Notes: a model not told the origin generated them from the letters alone. A stretch of DNA of 64,000 nucleotides from Terriglobus roseus (GCF_900105625.1 NZ_FNSD01000001.1:2046001-2110000), one strand, 5' to 3'. Positions 48,051 through 57,956 are shown, numbered from the stretch's first letter. Numbers and translations are program-made.

Positions 48051-49901
48051 CTAATGCCTGCGGGTGAGATTGATCTCAATCCCTGCAACAATGCCGCGGC
48101 CCGGCATACGTACCGCCAGGATCTCGGCATAGCCGGTGTTCGCCAGATTCGTTAATTGAACGTAGGGATGCAACCAGCCCGCCTCGCGTGACGCGCCAAG
48201 GTCCATCACGGCATACGGCGCCAGGCCGTAACGCTGTGTGACGGAAAATGCCGGTCGCAACTTGATGCCGTGCCGTTCTTGCACGAACCATTCCACGGCG
48301 GCGCGGTTCACTGGATAGCTGAAGAGATACTGCGACTGCTGACCATCCAGCGCACTCTGCGCGCCGAAGGTAGCCGTCCAGCTGACCCGGAGCTGCTGCC
48401 CGGCCGCGGGGCTGGTCTGCAGAGATGCCTCAACACCGGCAAGACGCACACGCGCCAGGTTGCTCGCCTGCCACTTCGTCACGGATGAGCGGCGCAGATA
48501 CTCGATGGCATTGCTCTGCTGCGACAGGAAGCCAGTCACCGAGACCGCCATCGTCTTACCGCGATACCAGTCGACACCACCGTCGAAGCTCCACGCCGAT
48601 TCTGGCTTCAACGCAGGATTGCTGATCGTCGTCGGGTCGTTGTAATAGAGGTCCGTATAGGTGGGCAGGCGAAAACCATACCCCGCGCTGCCACGAAGCT
48701 TCCACTTTCCTTGAAGCAGCACACTGGCTGCGAAGGTCGGAGAGGGCACGATGCGGCCACCGCTCAAAACTTCCTCCCGCAGGCCGGCTGAGAAGGTCGC
48801 CGTGCGCGCGTGGAGATCGACATCAACATACCCTGCGCCTCGGTTGCGTCCATGCTGGCCAAGCGCATTGCTCCGGATACTGTCGGTGTTCTCCTCGAGC
48901 CCTGCAAAGATTCTGCCGATGTGCCCCAGAACATGCGCGTGGCGCACCGCACCCTGCCAGCTTTGGTCGATGTGATTGTTCTCGTACGCCGCAGGACGAT
49001 CGCGGATGAGGTCATAGACATCCGCATGCCTGCGATAGGCCGCCGCCGCCGTGGTGGCCGCACCAAGCCCCTGCGTGAGCGACGCAAACCATCCCTTCGT
49101 CCGCTCCCACGACGGATAGTTGCCATAAAACTGATCCGCGCCAAAGGCTCTGTCACTGCCCGCGACCAGTAAATCACTTTCGCCCAACCGTGTCGTCGCG
49201 CGACCTTCCACGCTGACACTCTCACTGCGATAGTCACGGTCCGGCATGAAGCCGCTGGAGAAGTCACGCGCCCCGGCCACGACCACGCTACTGCGGCTTC
49301 CTGCGACTGCGCCGACGAAGCTTTGCGTGTTGACGCCGTAGTTACCGCCACCCGCGCGGAGGCGCAGCGAGCTTTCCGTCGGCTTCCAGGTCGTCACATT
49401 GACGACACCGCCAAGCGCGTCGGAGCCGTAGATCGTCGAACCCGATCCGTGCAGCACGGCGATCCCGCCAAGCGCCGGTAGAGGCACGGGGATATCGAGG
49501 TTGAAGTGGGATGTCTGCGCGTCGTTGACTCGCAGAGCATTCAGTAGGACAAGCGTCTGTTCAAAGTTGCTGCCCCGGATAGAGATGTCCGACTGCACAC
49601 CCATCGGACCTCTTTGACGGATATCGACCGACGCATCGGTACGCAAAGAGTCCTCAAGGCTCTGCAGCTGTAGGCTGCGGTCTTCCATGTCCAGGACGGT
49701 CACAGCGCGAGCGCTTTGTCCCAGCGCGACGGGCTCTGGGTCGCCCACAACGCTAACAGTGTCCTTGACGGGTGGCACCACAGGGTCAGACTTTGGAACC
49801 TGCTGCGCGGTTGCCGGGAGGTAGCTTGCAGCGAGGACTACGAAGCAGACTGAAGACGTCATACCGCTTGCCGCGAAAACCCTTTTGCCGACCTGCCACA
49901 T
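48051..49901 (-). CDS. TonB-dependent outer-membrane receptor, BtuB-like
   Basis: The 616-residue protein has a signal peptide (to about residue 33), a possible TonB box (KDTVSVVGD), a plug domain (SLEDSLRTDASVDIRQRG ... SIRGSNFEQTLVLLNALRVND, HGSGSTIYGSDALGGVVNV) and a beta barrel ending with PGRGIVAGIEINLTRRH. Length matches BtuB (about 614) and the plug is BtuB-type, so vitamin B12 or a similar ligand is possible. There is no cobalamin riboswitch in the 89 bases upstream, and no B12 transport genes nearby, so the ligand remains open. Confidence 0.88.
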   Translation of the reverse strand: MWQVGKRVFAASGMTSSVCFVVLAASYLPATAQQVPKSDPVVPPVKDTVSVVGDPEPVALGQSARAVTVLDMEDRSLQLQSLEDSLRTDASVDIRQRGPMGVQSDISIRGSNFEQTLVLLNALRVNDAQTSHFNLDIPVPLPALGGIAVLHGSGSTIYGSDALGGVVNVTTWKPTESSLRLRAGGGNYGVNTQSFVGAVAGSRSSVVVAGARDFSSGFMPDRDYRSESVSVEGRATTRLGESDLLVAGSDRAFGADQFYGNYPSWERTKGWFASLTQGLGAATTAAAAYRRHADVYDLIRDRPAAYENNHIDQSWQGAVRHAHVLGHIGRIFAGLEENTDSIRSNALGQHGRNRGAGYVDVDLHARTATFSAGLREEVLSGGRIVPSPTFAASVLLQGKWKLRGSAGYGFRLPTYTDLYYNDPTTISNPALKPESAWSFDGGVDWYRGKTMAVSVTGFLSQQSNAIEYLRRSSVTKWQASNLARVRLAGVEASLQTSPAAGQQLRVSWTATFGAQSALDGQQSQYLFSYPVNRAAVEWFVQERHGIKLRPAFSVTQRYGLAPYAVMDLGASREAGWLHPYVQLTNLANTGYAEILAVRMPGRGIVAGIEINLTRRH

Positions 49902-49990
49902 CTCTCGCAGTGTACGTGCGGTCCGGAGAGACTGTCTGCCCCTGGTCTGTCGTATCGTGGAGACACTCTCTGGAAGGACGAGAGTTCGAC

Positions 49991-51040
49991 ATGTCCGACG
50001 AGATCACGCCGCAAGCCAAACCGATCGATACAACCGGGGAACCTGAATGGTTCCCACCTGCCCAGGACGACAGCGTCACCCTGCATCGTCCAGAGCCTTC
50101 GTCCGCCGTCCGCCGCATCTTCTTCGGACGCGACGGCATGCGGGCGGGCTGGGCGCTCCTGCTATGGTTGCTCTTCGCGGCGATGCTCGCGCGTGGCGTG
50201 AACGCCATGCTGCGCATCCTGCTGAGCGGCCGCGTCGCGCCGCATACCATGCCGGAATGGCTAACGCTGCTCAGCTCCACCATTGGCTTCTTCACCGTTG
50301 GCGCTGCTGGTCTCATCGTGTCGCGCATCGAGCGCAAACCCTGGTCCGCCTATGGCATTGGATCGCCACGGAGCCGCACCGGCGATTTCGGAATGGGTCT
50401 GCTGTGGGGCTTTGGCACGCTCTCTGTCCTGGTAGGAATGCTGCGCGCTGGGGGCTATCTTGCCTTCAGTGGGCTCAATCTCCATGGCGTTGCCAACATT
50501 CTCCTGTGGGCCGTGATCTTCGCGCTCTCGTTCCTGATGACGGGCTTCTTCGAAGAGTTCACCTTCCGTGGTTTTCCGCAATTCACGTTGACGCGCGGCA
50601 TCGCGGGTGCTCTACGGAGTATGGGCCTGGAAGACCACGCTCCCGCTGTGGCCTTCTGGATCACGGCCAGCCTGCTCGCCATCCTGTTCGGTGCTGTGCA
50701 TGCAGGCAATCCCGGCGAGGGCCGCATCGGTCTGGTGTCCGCAGGACTCATTGGCTTCCTCTTCGCCTTCAGTCTGTGGCGCACCGGATCGCTATGGTGG
50801 GCCATTGGCTTCCACGCGGCGTGGGACTGGGCGGAGTCCTACTTCTACGGGACATCCGATAGCGGCCTCGTGCTACCGCATCGTCTGATGACTGCTCTGC
50901 CTGAGGGCAACCTGCTCTTCAGCGGCGGCAGTATCGGCCCGGAGGGCAGCATCTTCATCTTCGCCATCATTGCGCTGGTGGCGGCCATCATAGCATTCAC
51001 GCTGAAGCCAAGAGCCGGGTCGCCTTCCGCCGAGTTTTAA
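49991..51040 (+). CDS. CPBP-family intramembrane protease-like protein
   Basis: The 349-residue protein starts at the ATG at 49991 with GAG-rich sequence before it. It has about eight membrane helices after a polar N-terminus. The CPBP motifs are visible: EEFTFRG (Glu188, Glu189, Arg193), FGAVHAG (His237) and HAAWDW (His275, Asp279). These match the Abi/Rce1-type glutamic intramembrane peptidases; substrates are unknown. It is divergent from the TonB-dependent receptor gene with 89 bases between. Confidence 0.88.
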   Translation: MSDEITPQAKPIDTTGEPEWFPPAQDDSVTLHRPEPSSAVRRIFFGRDGMRAGWALLLWLLFAAMLARGVNAMLRILLSGRVAPHTMPEWLTLLSSTIGFFTVGAAGLIVSRIERKPWSAYGIGSPRSRTGDFGMGLLWGFGTLSVLVGMLRAGGYLAFSGLNLHGVANILLWAVIFALSFLMTGFFEEFTFRGFPQFTLTRGIAGALRSMGLEDHAPAVAFWITASLLAILFGAVHAGNPGEGRIGLVSAGLIGFLFAFSLWRTGSLWWAIGFHAAWDWAESYFYGTSDSGLVLPHRLMTALPEGNLLFSGGSIGPEGSIFIFAIIALVAAIIAFTLKPRAGSPSAEF

Positions 51041-51245
51041 GTCGTGTCTCGCCTGAGCGCAAAGATCGGCTTTGCGTCTATGGATGGAATGGCTGGGTGC
51101 GAGTCGCTTTCCGGGGAGTGCCCATGCATGACGGCTCCGTGAGTGGGCTAGTCGAGACGTCTTTGAATGTGCTTCCGAATGCCAGAAGCGGACCTTCTGC
51201 CCATCGAGCTGATACGGTCACGCACGATCAGGCATAATCGAAACT

Positions 51246-54050
51246 ATGGCGGGTCTGTGGCAACCGGCAAACTGGAGTCAGCGGCTTGCCGAGCTTGAGG
51301 CGAGTACGCCCGAGCTGAAGTCGGCGCCCCTGCGGCGCGATGTACGGTCGCTGGGTACGCTGTTGGGTGAGGTTCTTCGCGAGCAGGTCGGCGAAGATCT
51401 CTTTGAGCAAGTAGAGACATTGCGCCGGCTGGCGGCAGAGCGGCGACAAGCAGAGTTCGATGGCGACCACGCACTTGCAGCCAGCGCGTTGCAACAGGCG
51501 TTGCTGCTGGTACACACGCTGCCGGTCGACCGGGCGTACCAACTGGCACGCGCCTTCGGCTTCTACTTTGAACTGATCAATCTGGCAGAGACGAACCATC
51601 GCAAGCGCCGCCGCCTGGCCGGTGGTCTGCGCAATGATGCAGAGCCGCAACGTGGCAGTCTGCAAGGTACGCTTCGCCGCATGCGCAAGGCTGGTTACAC
51701 CGCCGAAGAGGCGCTGTCGCTGCTGCGGAAGATCTGCGTCACCCCGGTCTTCACAGCACACCCCACAGAGGTCGCGCGTCGCTCCGTCATCAGTAAGCGC
51801 CATCGCATCGCGCAACTGCTCGAAGACCTTGACCGCATCCCCCTAAGCGATGACGCCCTGGAGCAACTGGAGCGTGGACTGCTGACCGAGATCACGGGAC
51901 TGTGGCAGACCGACGATGTCCGCCTGCAGCGGCCGGCTGTGACAGATGAGGTCCGCATGGGCCTCGACTACTTCAATGACAGCATCTTCGAGACGCTGCC
52001 CGCCCTCTACGCCGAGGTGCGTAGCGCGCTGCACAAGGAGTACGGTCTTAACCTGGCGCTGACCGATCTGCCGACACTCGTTACCTTTGGCTCGTGGATC
52101 GGCGGCGATCGCGACGGAAATCCCTTTGTGACACCACAGGTCACACGCGAGGCATTGGCCATGTCACGCGAGGTGCTGATGAAGCACTATCGTGCCCGCC
52201 TGGTGGAAGCAGCGAAGCATATCTCATCGTCCACACAACAGGCCGCCGCAAGTCCAGAGCTGATATCGGCTGTTGAGGCTTACCTGCGACAGATCCCGGT
52301 CGCCGGGGAGGAGATGCGCGCACGCTTCCTGTGCGAGCAGATCCGCATCCTGCTGACGTGCATGCTGGCCCGGCTCGGCAGTGAGAGCGAGTTGTTCATC
52401 GCTCCCGCTGACACAGATCGCCTGCCGCCCTATGGCAGCGCGGACGAGATGCTGCACGACCTCGGCCTCATTCGTTCTTCGCTGATGGAAAACCGCGGCG
52501 AACGCATCGCGGAGAGCATCCTGGATCCGCTGATCCTCGAGGTCCGGACCTATGGTCTTCACCTGCAGACGCTGGACATCCGCCAGCATGCCAAGGTGCA
52601 CGACGCGGCCATCACCGAGATCACAGCATGGCGTGAAGATGGTTCCCTTCCGCCGGCACTTTCAGACGCCTCGGCTGAGGTCATCGACACCTTCCGTACG
52701 GTCGCGGCGGTCAAGCGCTCCGGCGACCCGAAGAGCATCCGGCAGTACGTCATCAGCGGTGCGACAAGCGCGGAAGATGTGCTCAAAACGGTTTGGCTGG
52801 CGCGTCTTGGTGGCGTGACCGCTGAACACACGGAATCGGACCCTGGAATCCTGATTTCTCCGCTCTTTGAATCGATTCAAGATCTGCAGAATGCGCCTGA
52901 TATTTGCCGCGAACTGTGGACCAGCCCGGCGTATCAACCACTGCTGGAATCCTCCGGTCGGCGTCAGGAAGTGATGCTCGGCTATTCCGACTCGAACAAG
53001 GATGGCGGCATGATCGCGTCTACGTGGGAGGTCTGGAAGGCCCATCGCGCCGTGCACACCGTGGCTCGCGAATGCAAGGTAAAGCTGCGTCTCTTCCACG
53101 GTCGCGGAGGCACAGTCGGCCGTGGCGGCGGGCCAACGCATCGCGCGATCTACGCCCAGCCGCTTGACAGCTTCGACGGCAGCCTGCGCATCACGGAACA
53201 GGGCGAAGTGCTCAACTTCAAGTACAGCGACGTCGTGTTGGCTGAACGCAATCTGGAGCTAATGATTGCCGCCTCACTCGACGCCGTCGCGCGCCCGGAC
53301 CTGCGTAGTTGCGAGGGCTGCAGCACGCACCTGACCGGCGCCATCGAGCCGGCCTGGGAGTCCACGATGGACGCGCTGGCCGAATGGTCATTCGAACGTT
53401 ATCGCACGGACATCCTCGACAACCCGGACACGTTCGATTACTTCCAGCAGGCCACTCCGGTCGCGGAGCTGGAGCACGCCAAGATCGGTTCGCGACCAGC
53501 CAAGCGTACGGGCAAGCGATCGCTCGCGGACCTGCGGGCCATCCCCTGGGTCTTCGGGTGGATGCAGTCACGGCACACCGTGCCGGCCTGGTACGGCGTT
53601 GGCACCGCAATGGAACGCTTCACCACGGAACATCCGAATGGTCTGGAGCAGTTGCAGCGTATGGCTCGCGAGTTTCCGCTGTTCCTGGACATGGTGCGCA
53701 ACATTGAGTCGGCACTGGCCAAGAGCGACTTCGGCATTGCGCAGATGTACGCCTCGCTCGTCGAAGATGAGGCGCTACGCAACCGCGTCTACCCGATGCT
53801 GAAGGACGAGTTCGAGCGCACGCGGTCGATGATTCTACTCATCACACAGCAGGCAGATCTGCTGGAGCAGAACGCGGTTCTTGCACAGTCCATTCGCCTG
53901 CGGAATCCCTATGTGGACCCCATGAGCTGGATCCAGGTGGACCTTCTGCGTCGCAAGCGCGAGGCAGGTGAAGCGGACGAAGCTGCCATCAATCGAGCCA
54001 TTACGGGGACCATCAACGGCATCAGCGCGGGCCTTCGAAACACCGGCTGA
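51246..54050 (+). CDS. ppc: phosphoenolpyruvate carboxylase
   Basis: The 934-residue protein has the complete PEPC signature: catalytic His172 in FTAHPTEVARRS, LVTFGSWIGGDRDGNP, GYSDSNKDGGMIAS, the mobile loop FHGRGGTVGRGGGP, and the conserved C-terminal RNTG. It makes oxaloacetate from phosphoenolpyruvate and bicarbonate in the cytoplasm, refilling the TCA cycle. Length fits bacterial PEPC. The ATG at 51246 is the first one after 205 bases of non-coding sequence. A stem-loop at 54131-54159 followed by T residues lies 80 bases after the stop. Confidence 0.97.
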   Translation: MAGLWQPANWSQRLAELEASTPELKSAPLRRDVRSLGTLLGEVLREQVGEDLFEQVETLRRLAAERRQAEFDGDHALAASALQQALLLVHTLPVDRAYQLARAFGFYFELINLAETNHRKRRRLAGGLRNDAEPQRGSLQGTLRRMRKAGYTAEEALSLLRKICVTPVFTAHPTEVARRSVISKRHRIAQLLEDLDRIPLSDDALEQLERGLLTEITGLWQTDDVRLQRPAVTDEVRMGLDYFNDSIFETLPALYAEVRSALHKEYGLNLALTDLPTLVTFGSWIGGDRDGNPFVTPQVTREALAMSREVLMKHYRARLVEAAKHISSSTQQAAASPELISAVEAYLRQIPVAGEEMRARFLCEQIRILLTCMLARLGSESELFIAPADTDRLPPYGSADEMLHDLGLIRSSLMENRGERIAESILDPLILEVRTYGLHLQTLDIRQHAKVHDAAITEITAWREDGSLPPALSDASAEVIDTFRTVAAVKRSGDPKSIRQYVISGATSAEDVLKTVWLARLGGVTAEHTESDPGILISPLFESIQDLQNAPDICRELWTSPAYQPLLESSGRRQEVMLGYSDSNKDGGMIASTWEVWKAHRAVHTVARECKVKLRLFHGRGGTVGRGGGPTHRAIYAQPLDSFDGSLRITEQGEVLNFKYSDVVLAERNLELMIAASLDAVARPDLRSCEGCSTHLTGAIEPAWESTMDALAEWSFERYRTDILDNPDTFDYFQQATPVAELEHAKIGSRPAKRTGKRSLADLRAIPWVFGWMQSRHTVPAWYGVGTAMERFTTEHPNGLEQLQRMAREFPLFLDMVRNIESALAKSDFGIAQMYASLVEDEALRNRVYPMLKDEFERTRSMILLITQQADLLEQNAVLAQSIRLRNPYVDPMSWIQVDLLRRKREAGEADEAAINRAITGTINGISAGLRNTG

Positions 54051-54130
54051 CCTCCCCAATTTGTGTCACATCGCCAAACGAATGCCAGTGCTACGGTGAA
54101 CCTGAATCTGGATTTCTCCTGATTCGCTGT

Positions 54131-54171
54131 TCACCGCTGCTCCTCCTCCTCAGCGGTGATGGAGGTTTTTT
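54131..54171 (+). promoter_or_regulatory. stem-loop with anti-Shine-Dalgarno-like loop before a TTG start
   Basis: TCACCGCTG, loop CTCCTCCTCCT, CAGCGGTGA. The loop can pair with the GGAGG at 54161-54165 that precedes the TTG start at 54170. The structure is also followed by six T residues, so it may be the ppc terminator. Confidence 0.45.
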
Positions 54172-55051
54172 GATTCTTTTCTGGCATTTTGCGCGGGCTT
54201 ATTTTCCCGCGGCCGCATTTCTCTTCTGCACCGCCGCCTGCTCCTCCGCGATTGGTCAGGCATATTCCGCATCCCCCTCCGCCGATGTCAGCACTAGTCA
54301 GTCGCAGCAGGACAGTGGGTCGACACTCGCCACTACCGTGCCCGCGACAGGCATGACATACGAAGAGCGGACACGCCTCCCCACCCGGGAGCTTTGGAAG
54401 CATCCCGGCCTGGGCATCAGCGTTGGTTTGAACGGTATCGGGCTGGACATCGCAGAGCCGATGGGGCAGCACTTCAATGTGCGCGCAGGTGGTGAGTACC
54501 TGAAGTACACTGGCAACTTCACCAGCGACGGCGCACAGATCGGCGCCGATCTGAAGGTGGGCGGCGGTCACGTGGCACTGGACTACTACCCATGGCACAA
54601 CGGCTTCCGTATCAGCCCACAGGTCCGCTTCGGCGTGCAGACTGAAGCAAATGTGAACGTCATCGTGCCGTCTGGTCAGTCGATCAGCCTTGATGGAGGA
54701 GACTACGTCTCGAGCAACGCCAACCCACTGCACGGCACGGGCTTCGTCGACACGCGCAAGACGGCGGTGGGCCTCAGCGTCGGCTATGGCAATCTGAGCT
54801 CCCGGCACGGCGCGCACTTCTCGTTCCCGGTGGAGTTTGGTTTCTACTACATCGGTCAGCCGACTTTTGCCGTTACCTTCACTGGCAGCGCCTGCGACCC
54901 GACCGTACCGCAGCCACTCGGCTGCCAGGACGTATCTTCCGACGCGGGCTTCCAATCCGATTTGGCGAAGTTCATCAAGCGCCAGAATAACAACTTGAGC
55001 TATGCGTCGTTCTTCCCCATTGCCTCTGTGGGCGTAGGCTATCGTTTCTAA
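54170..55051 (+). CDS. outer-membrane beta-barrel-like protein
   Basis: The 293-residue protein starts at a TTG (54170) preceded by GGAGG. A signal peptide (FPAAAFLFCTAACSSAIGQ) precedes a Ser-rich segment, then strands of alternating residues (GISVGLNGIGLDIAEPMGQHFNVRAGGEY, HVALDYYPWHNGFRISPQVRFGV) and a last strand ending GVGYRF, as in small outer-membrane barrels. A Cys in TACSS might be a lipobox-like site, but it is not a clear match. No family is recognised. Confidence 0.7.
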   Translation: MILFWHFARAYFPAAAFLFCTAACSSAIGQAYSASPSADVSTSQSQQDSGSTLATTVPATGMTYEERTRLPTRELWKHPGLGISVGLNGIGLDIAEPMGQHFNVRAGGEYLKYTGNFTSDGAQIGADLKVGGGHVALDYYPWHNGFRISPQVRFGVQTEANVNVIVPSGQSISLDGGDYVSSNANPLHGTGFVDTRKTAVGLSVGYGNLSSRHGAHFSFPVEFGFYYIGQPTFAVTFTGSACDPTVPQPLGCQDVSSDAGFQSDLAKFIKRQNNNLSYASFFPIASVGVGYRF

Positions 55052-55065
55052 CGCCGCTTCTCAAA

Positions 55066-55109
55066 CCGAAGGACAAAGGCCGTCCGACTGGGCTGCCTTT
55101 GCCCTTCGG
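55066..55109 (+). terminator. hairpin after the outer-membrane protein gene
   Basis: CCGAAGGACAAAGGC at 55066 pairs with GCCTTTGCCCTTCGG ending 55109 (one mismatch), loop of 14 bases, then ATTTATCG. Confidence 0.65.
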
Positions 55110-55125
55110 ATTTATCGTAAAGGCG

Positions 55126-56001
55126 ATGTTCTACCGCGGACGGCTCGCTCCATCTCCCTCGGGATATCTGCATCTTGGTCACGCACGCACCTTCCTCGTT
55201 GCTGCGGAGCGCGCAGCCTACGGCACGCTGGTTCTGCGCAACGACGATCTTGATACGCAGCGTTGTCAGCCACACTTCGTCTCGGCCATGCTCGAAGACC
55301 TGCACTGGCTCGGCATCCACTGGCAGGAAGGTCCGCTGAGCGGCGGCCGCGACACCGGCGACTTCGGACCGTATGCGCAAAGTCTGCGCGGGCATCTCTA
55401 TCGAGACGCCTTCGAGCATCTGCGTGCCGCTGGCGCGGTTTACCCGTGCTCCTGTTCCAGGCGAGATCTGCTCGCGGCTTCGCGCGCACCGCACGCCGCA
55501 GAGGACGATGAGCCGATCTATCCAGGTACATGCCGGAGCCGCTCGCCGCGCGAAGGCCAGCCAACCGCCTGGCGCTTTCGTGTGCGTGACGGTGATATCG
55601 TCCACTTTACTGATGGCCTGCTCGGACCCCAGGAGTTCGTGGCTGGTCGTGACTTTGGTGACTTCGCCGTTCTACGTCGCGATGGCGTACCAAGCTACCA
55701 ATTAGCCTGCGTTGTGGACGACGCTGCGATGCGCATCACCGAGGTCGTTCGGGGCCGCGATCTCTTACGCTCAACGGCCCGGCAGATCCTGCTGATCCGC
55801 GCATTGGGTCTCCCACAGCCGGCCTACGCGCACACCGATCTGGTGGTCAATGAACACGGCGAGCGCCTGGCCAAGCGCGACGACGCACGCAGCATCCGCG
55901 CGCTACGCCAAGCAGGGTACACGCCAGAAGAAGTGAGGACGATGGCAATGCAACAACGATCGACGGGATGGGACCTCGAACACCTGAGATCTCACCCCTG
56001 A
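55126..56001 (+). CDS. gluQ: glutamyl-Q tRNA(Asp) synthetase
   Basis: The 291-residue protein is a shortened glutamyl-tRNA synthetase without the anticodon-binding domain. RLAPSPSGYLHLGHARTF holds the HIGH motif; the late LAKRDDARSIR stands for KMSKS. The zinc cysteines appear as YPCSCSRR and YPGTCR. It attaches glutamate to queuosine in tRNA(Asp). Start at the ATG at 55126 (FYRGRLAPSPSG); the frame is open to 55099 but that part carries the preceding hairpin. Confidence 0.93.
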   Translation: MFYRGRLAPSPSGYLHLGHARTFLVAAERAAYGTLVLRNDDLDTQRCQPHFVSAMLEDLHWLGIHWQEGPLSGGRDTGDFGPYAQSLRGHLYRDAFEHLRAAGAVYPCSCSRRDLLAASRAPHAAEDDEPIYPGTCRSRSPREGQPTAWRFRVRDGDIVHFTDGLLGPQEFVAGRDFGDFAVLRRDGVPSYQLACVVDDAAMRITEVVRGRDLLRSTARQILLIRALGLPQPAYAHTDLVVNEHGERLAKRDDARSIRALRQAGYTPEEVRTMAMQQRSTGWDLEHLRSHP

Positions 56002-56053
56002 GACATTAGGTGCAAAGGCAGTGTCACACGCTTCTTACGATGGACATCCGCAA

Positions 56054-56947
56054 CTACTTCACCACGCCAATTGTCTCAATCGCAGTGCGCCAGAAGGCCT
56101 GCATGGATGGCGAGAACCAGCGATCGCGACGACGTACGAGTTGCGTGTAAACCTTCAGTTGCGGTGACGGCCATCGCAACGCGACCAGCGTACCTGCGCG
56201 CAGATTCTCAGCGACCACCATCTCCGGCAAAACAGCGATGCCCATGCGGGAGAGGGCGCATTGCTTCACCGCTTCCACACTGGCGAACGCAAGCGCATGG
56301 CCCAACCGGACGCCAGCTTCACGCAATGCGCCTTCGAAGACACCGCGATAACTGCACGTCTCCTCGGTCAGCAGGAGCTGTTCTGCCACGATGTCTGCTG
56401 CAGTGATGCGCTTTTGCGAAGCCAGAGGATGCTCGCGTGCCACTACAGCGCGGATTGGTTCCGACCGCAATACATGGGTGATCAGTTGAGGATCACGAAT
56501 GCGTTCGCTGATGCTGACACCGACATCAACGCCCATTTGAACCGGTGGCCCGGACTCGGCCACACTTGCCGCGTTGAGGACAATCTCCACTTGTGGATAG
56601 TCGGTTTGGAACCGCCGGAGCAGTGCAGGAAGGCGATAGGTAAGCACGCTTTCGCAGGCGCTGAGCATCAGTGCGCCGGCTGGCTCGCCGTGCGCGCGGG
56701 CACTCTGCATAGCTTCTTCCGCCATACAGAGCAGCCGCTCCGCATGCGGAAGAAAGGCATGGCCCACCTGCGTTAGTTCCAGCGATCGCGGCAGCCGGTG
56801 GAAGAGCGGTGAGCCAAGCTGTTCTTCCAGACCCTGCACCTGCGCCGTCACGCTGGACTGCGCGTAGTGCAGGCTGGATGCGGCGCGCGTGAAATTCCCT
56901 TCGCGCGCCACCGCGAGAAAGGTACGTACCTGAACGAGATCAAGCAA
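56054..56947 (-). CDS. LysR-family transcriptional regulator
   Basis: The 297-residue protein has the N-terminal LysR winged helix-turn-helix (MLDLVQVRTFLAVAREGNFTRAASSLHYAQSSVTAQVQGLEEQLG) and the substrate-binding-like effector domain (residues about 90-290). It is divergent from the EamA transporter gene (72 bases between starts), so it probably controls that exporter in response to a small-molecule effector. Confidence 0.92.
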   Translation of the reverse strand: MLDLVQVRTFLAVAREGNFTRAASSLHYAQSSVTAQVQGLEEQLGSPLFHRLPRSLELTQVGHAFLPHAERLLCMAEEAMQSARAHGEPAGALMLSACESVLTYRLPALLRRFQTDYPQVEIVLNAASVAESGPPVQMGVDVGVSISERIRDPQLITHVLRSEPIRAVVAREHPLASQKRITAADIVAEQLLLTEETCSYRGVFEGALREAGVRLGHALAFASVEAVKQCALSRMGIAVLPEMVVAENLRAGTLVALRWPSPQLKVYTQLVRRRDRWFSPSMQAFWRTAIETIGVVK

Positions 56948-57018
56948 TCGGCAGCTCCGATGGCAGCCATCAAAATGATTCGCTGGACGCGATGGCTCTC
57001 CAATGCAATTCTAGGCCC

Positions 57019-57903
57019 ATGAGCACGCGTACGGTGTTGCAGATTCTGCTTCTGTCGGCCATCTGGGGAGTGTCCTTTCTCCTGATTCGCATTGCGGGCG
57101 AGAGCTTCCCGCCACTCTGGATTGCGGTCATGCGATCAGGCCTGGGTGGCCTGTTGCTATGGACCGTACTGCTGTTACAGGGAAAGCGACCGGCAGCAAA
57201 GCAGCACGTGCCATACCTGCTGCTGGTGGGTCTGTTCAACAACGCCATTCCCTTCACCTGCTTTGCATGGGGTGAGCAGGTCGTGCCGAGCAACACGGCA
57301 TCCGTGCTAAACGCGACCACGCCGATCTGGACGCTGCTGATCGGTCTTGCAGCGACGCGCAAGGGCACACGCGCAAACGTACTCGCGGGTGTTGCGCTCG
57401 GATTCGCGGGCGTCCTCATGGTGGTGCTGCACCAATCGAGCGGAAGCGTCGCCGATGTGCCACGTTCGGTATTCCTGCGAGGTGTTGCGCTGATCTCGTG
57501 CGGCGCGCTCGGCTATGCGATTGCGTCGGTCATCGCCAAGGCAAAGTTGCAGGGCGTCGATCCAATCGTGATCGCTGCCTCACAGCTCGGGTCGGCATTC
57601 CTGATGGTCACGCCGCTGGCACTTGCTGGCCCTATGCCGACGCACGTACGCGCGGCCACACTCGGTGCAGCTGCGGTGCTGGGCTTCGCCGGCAGCGGCA
57701 TTGCCTACCTGCTCTTCTTCCACGTCCTCAGCACGTCATCTGCGACGCATGCAGTCGCCGTCACATACCTGCTCCCGCTGTGGGGTGTCTTCTGGGGAGC
57801 GATCGCTCACGAGCCTATCGGGGTTTGGACCTTTGCCGGAGTTCTGGTCACGATTGCAGGTCTGGCGCTAATGAATCTACGACCAAAGCCGGCTGCGGCG
57901 TGA
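57019..57903 (+). CDS. EamA/DMT-family transporter
   Basis: The 294-residue protein has ten predicted membrane helices in two EamA repeats: LLLSAIWGVSFLLIRIAGESFPP at the start and GVALISCGALGYAIASVIAKAK in the middle. Relatives export amino acids, purines or other metabolites (RhtA/YdcZ type). Start at the ATG at 57019. It is followed by a 13-bp hairpin and then tRNA-Pro on the other strand. Confidence 0.9.
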   Translation: MSTRTVLQILLLSAIWGVSFLLIRIAGESFPPLWIAVMRSGLGGLLLWTVLLLQGKRPAAKQHVPYLLLVGLFNNAIPFTCFAWGEQVVPSNTASVLNATTPIWTLLIGLAATRKGTRANVLAGVALGFAGVLMVVLHQSSGSVADVPRSVFLRGVALISCGALGYAIASVIAKAKLQGVDPIVIAASQLGSAFLMVTPLALAGPMPTHVRAATLGAAAVLGFAGSGIAYLLFFHVLSTSSATHAVAVTYLLPLWGVFWGAIAHEPIGVWTFAGVLVTIAGLALMNLRPKPAAA

Positions 57904-57917
57904 CATTGCGAGCAATG

Positions 57918-57947
57918 GCAAAGGGCGACCGTGAGGTCGCCCTTTGC
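57918..57947. terminator. 13-bp perfect hairpin after the EamA gene
   Basis: GCAAAGGGCGACC, loop GTGA, GGTCGCCCTTTGC. It lies between the EamA gene (+) and the 3' end of tRNA-Pro (-), so both transcripts can end here. Confidence 0.8.
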
Positions 57948-57956
57948 TCTGAATAA

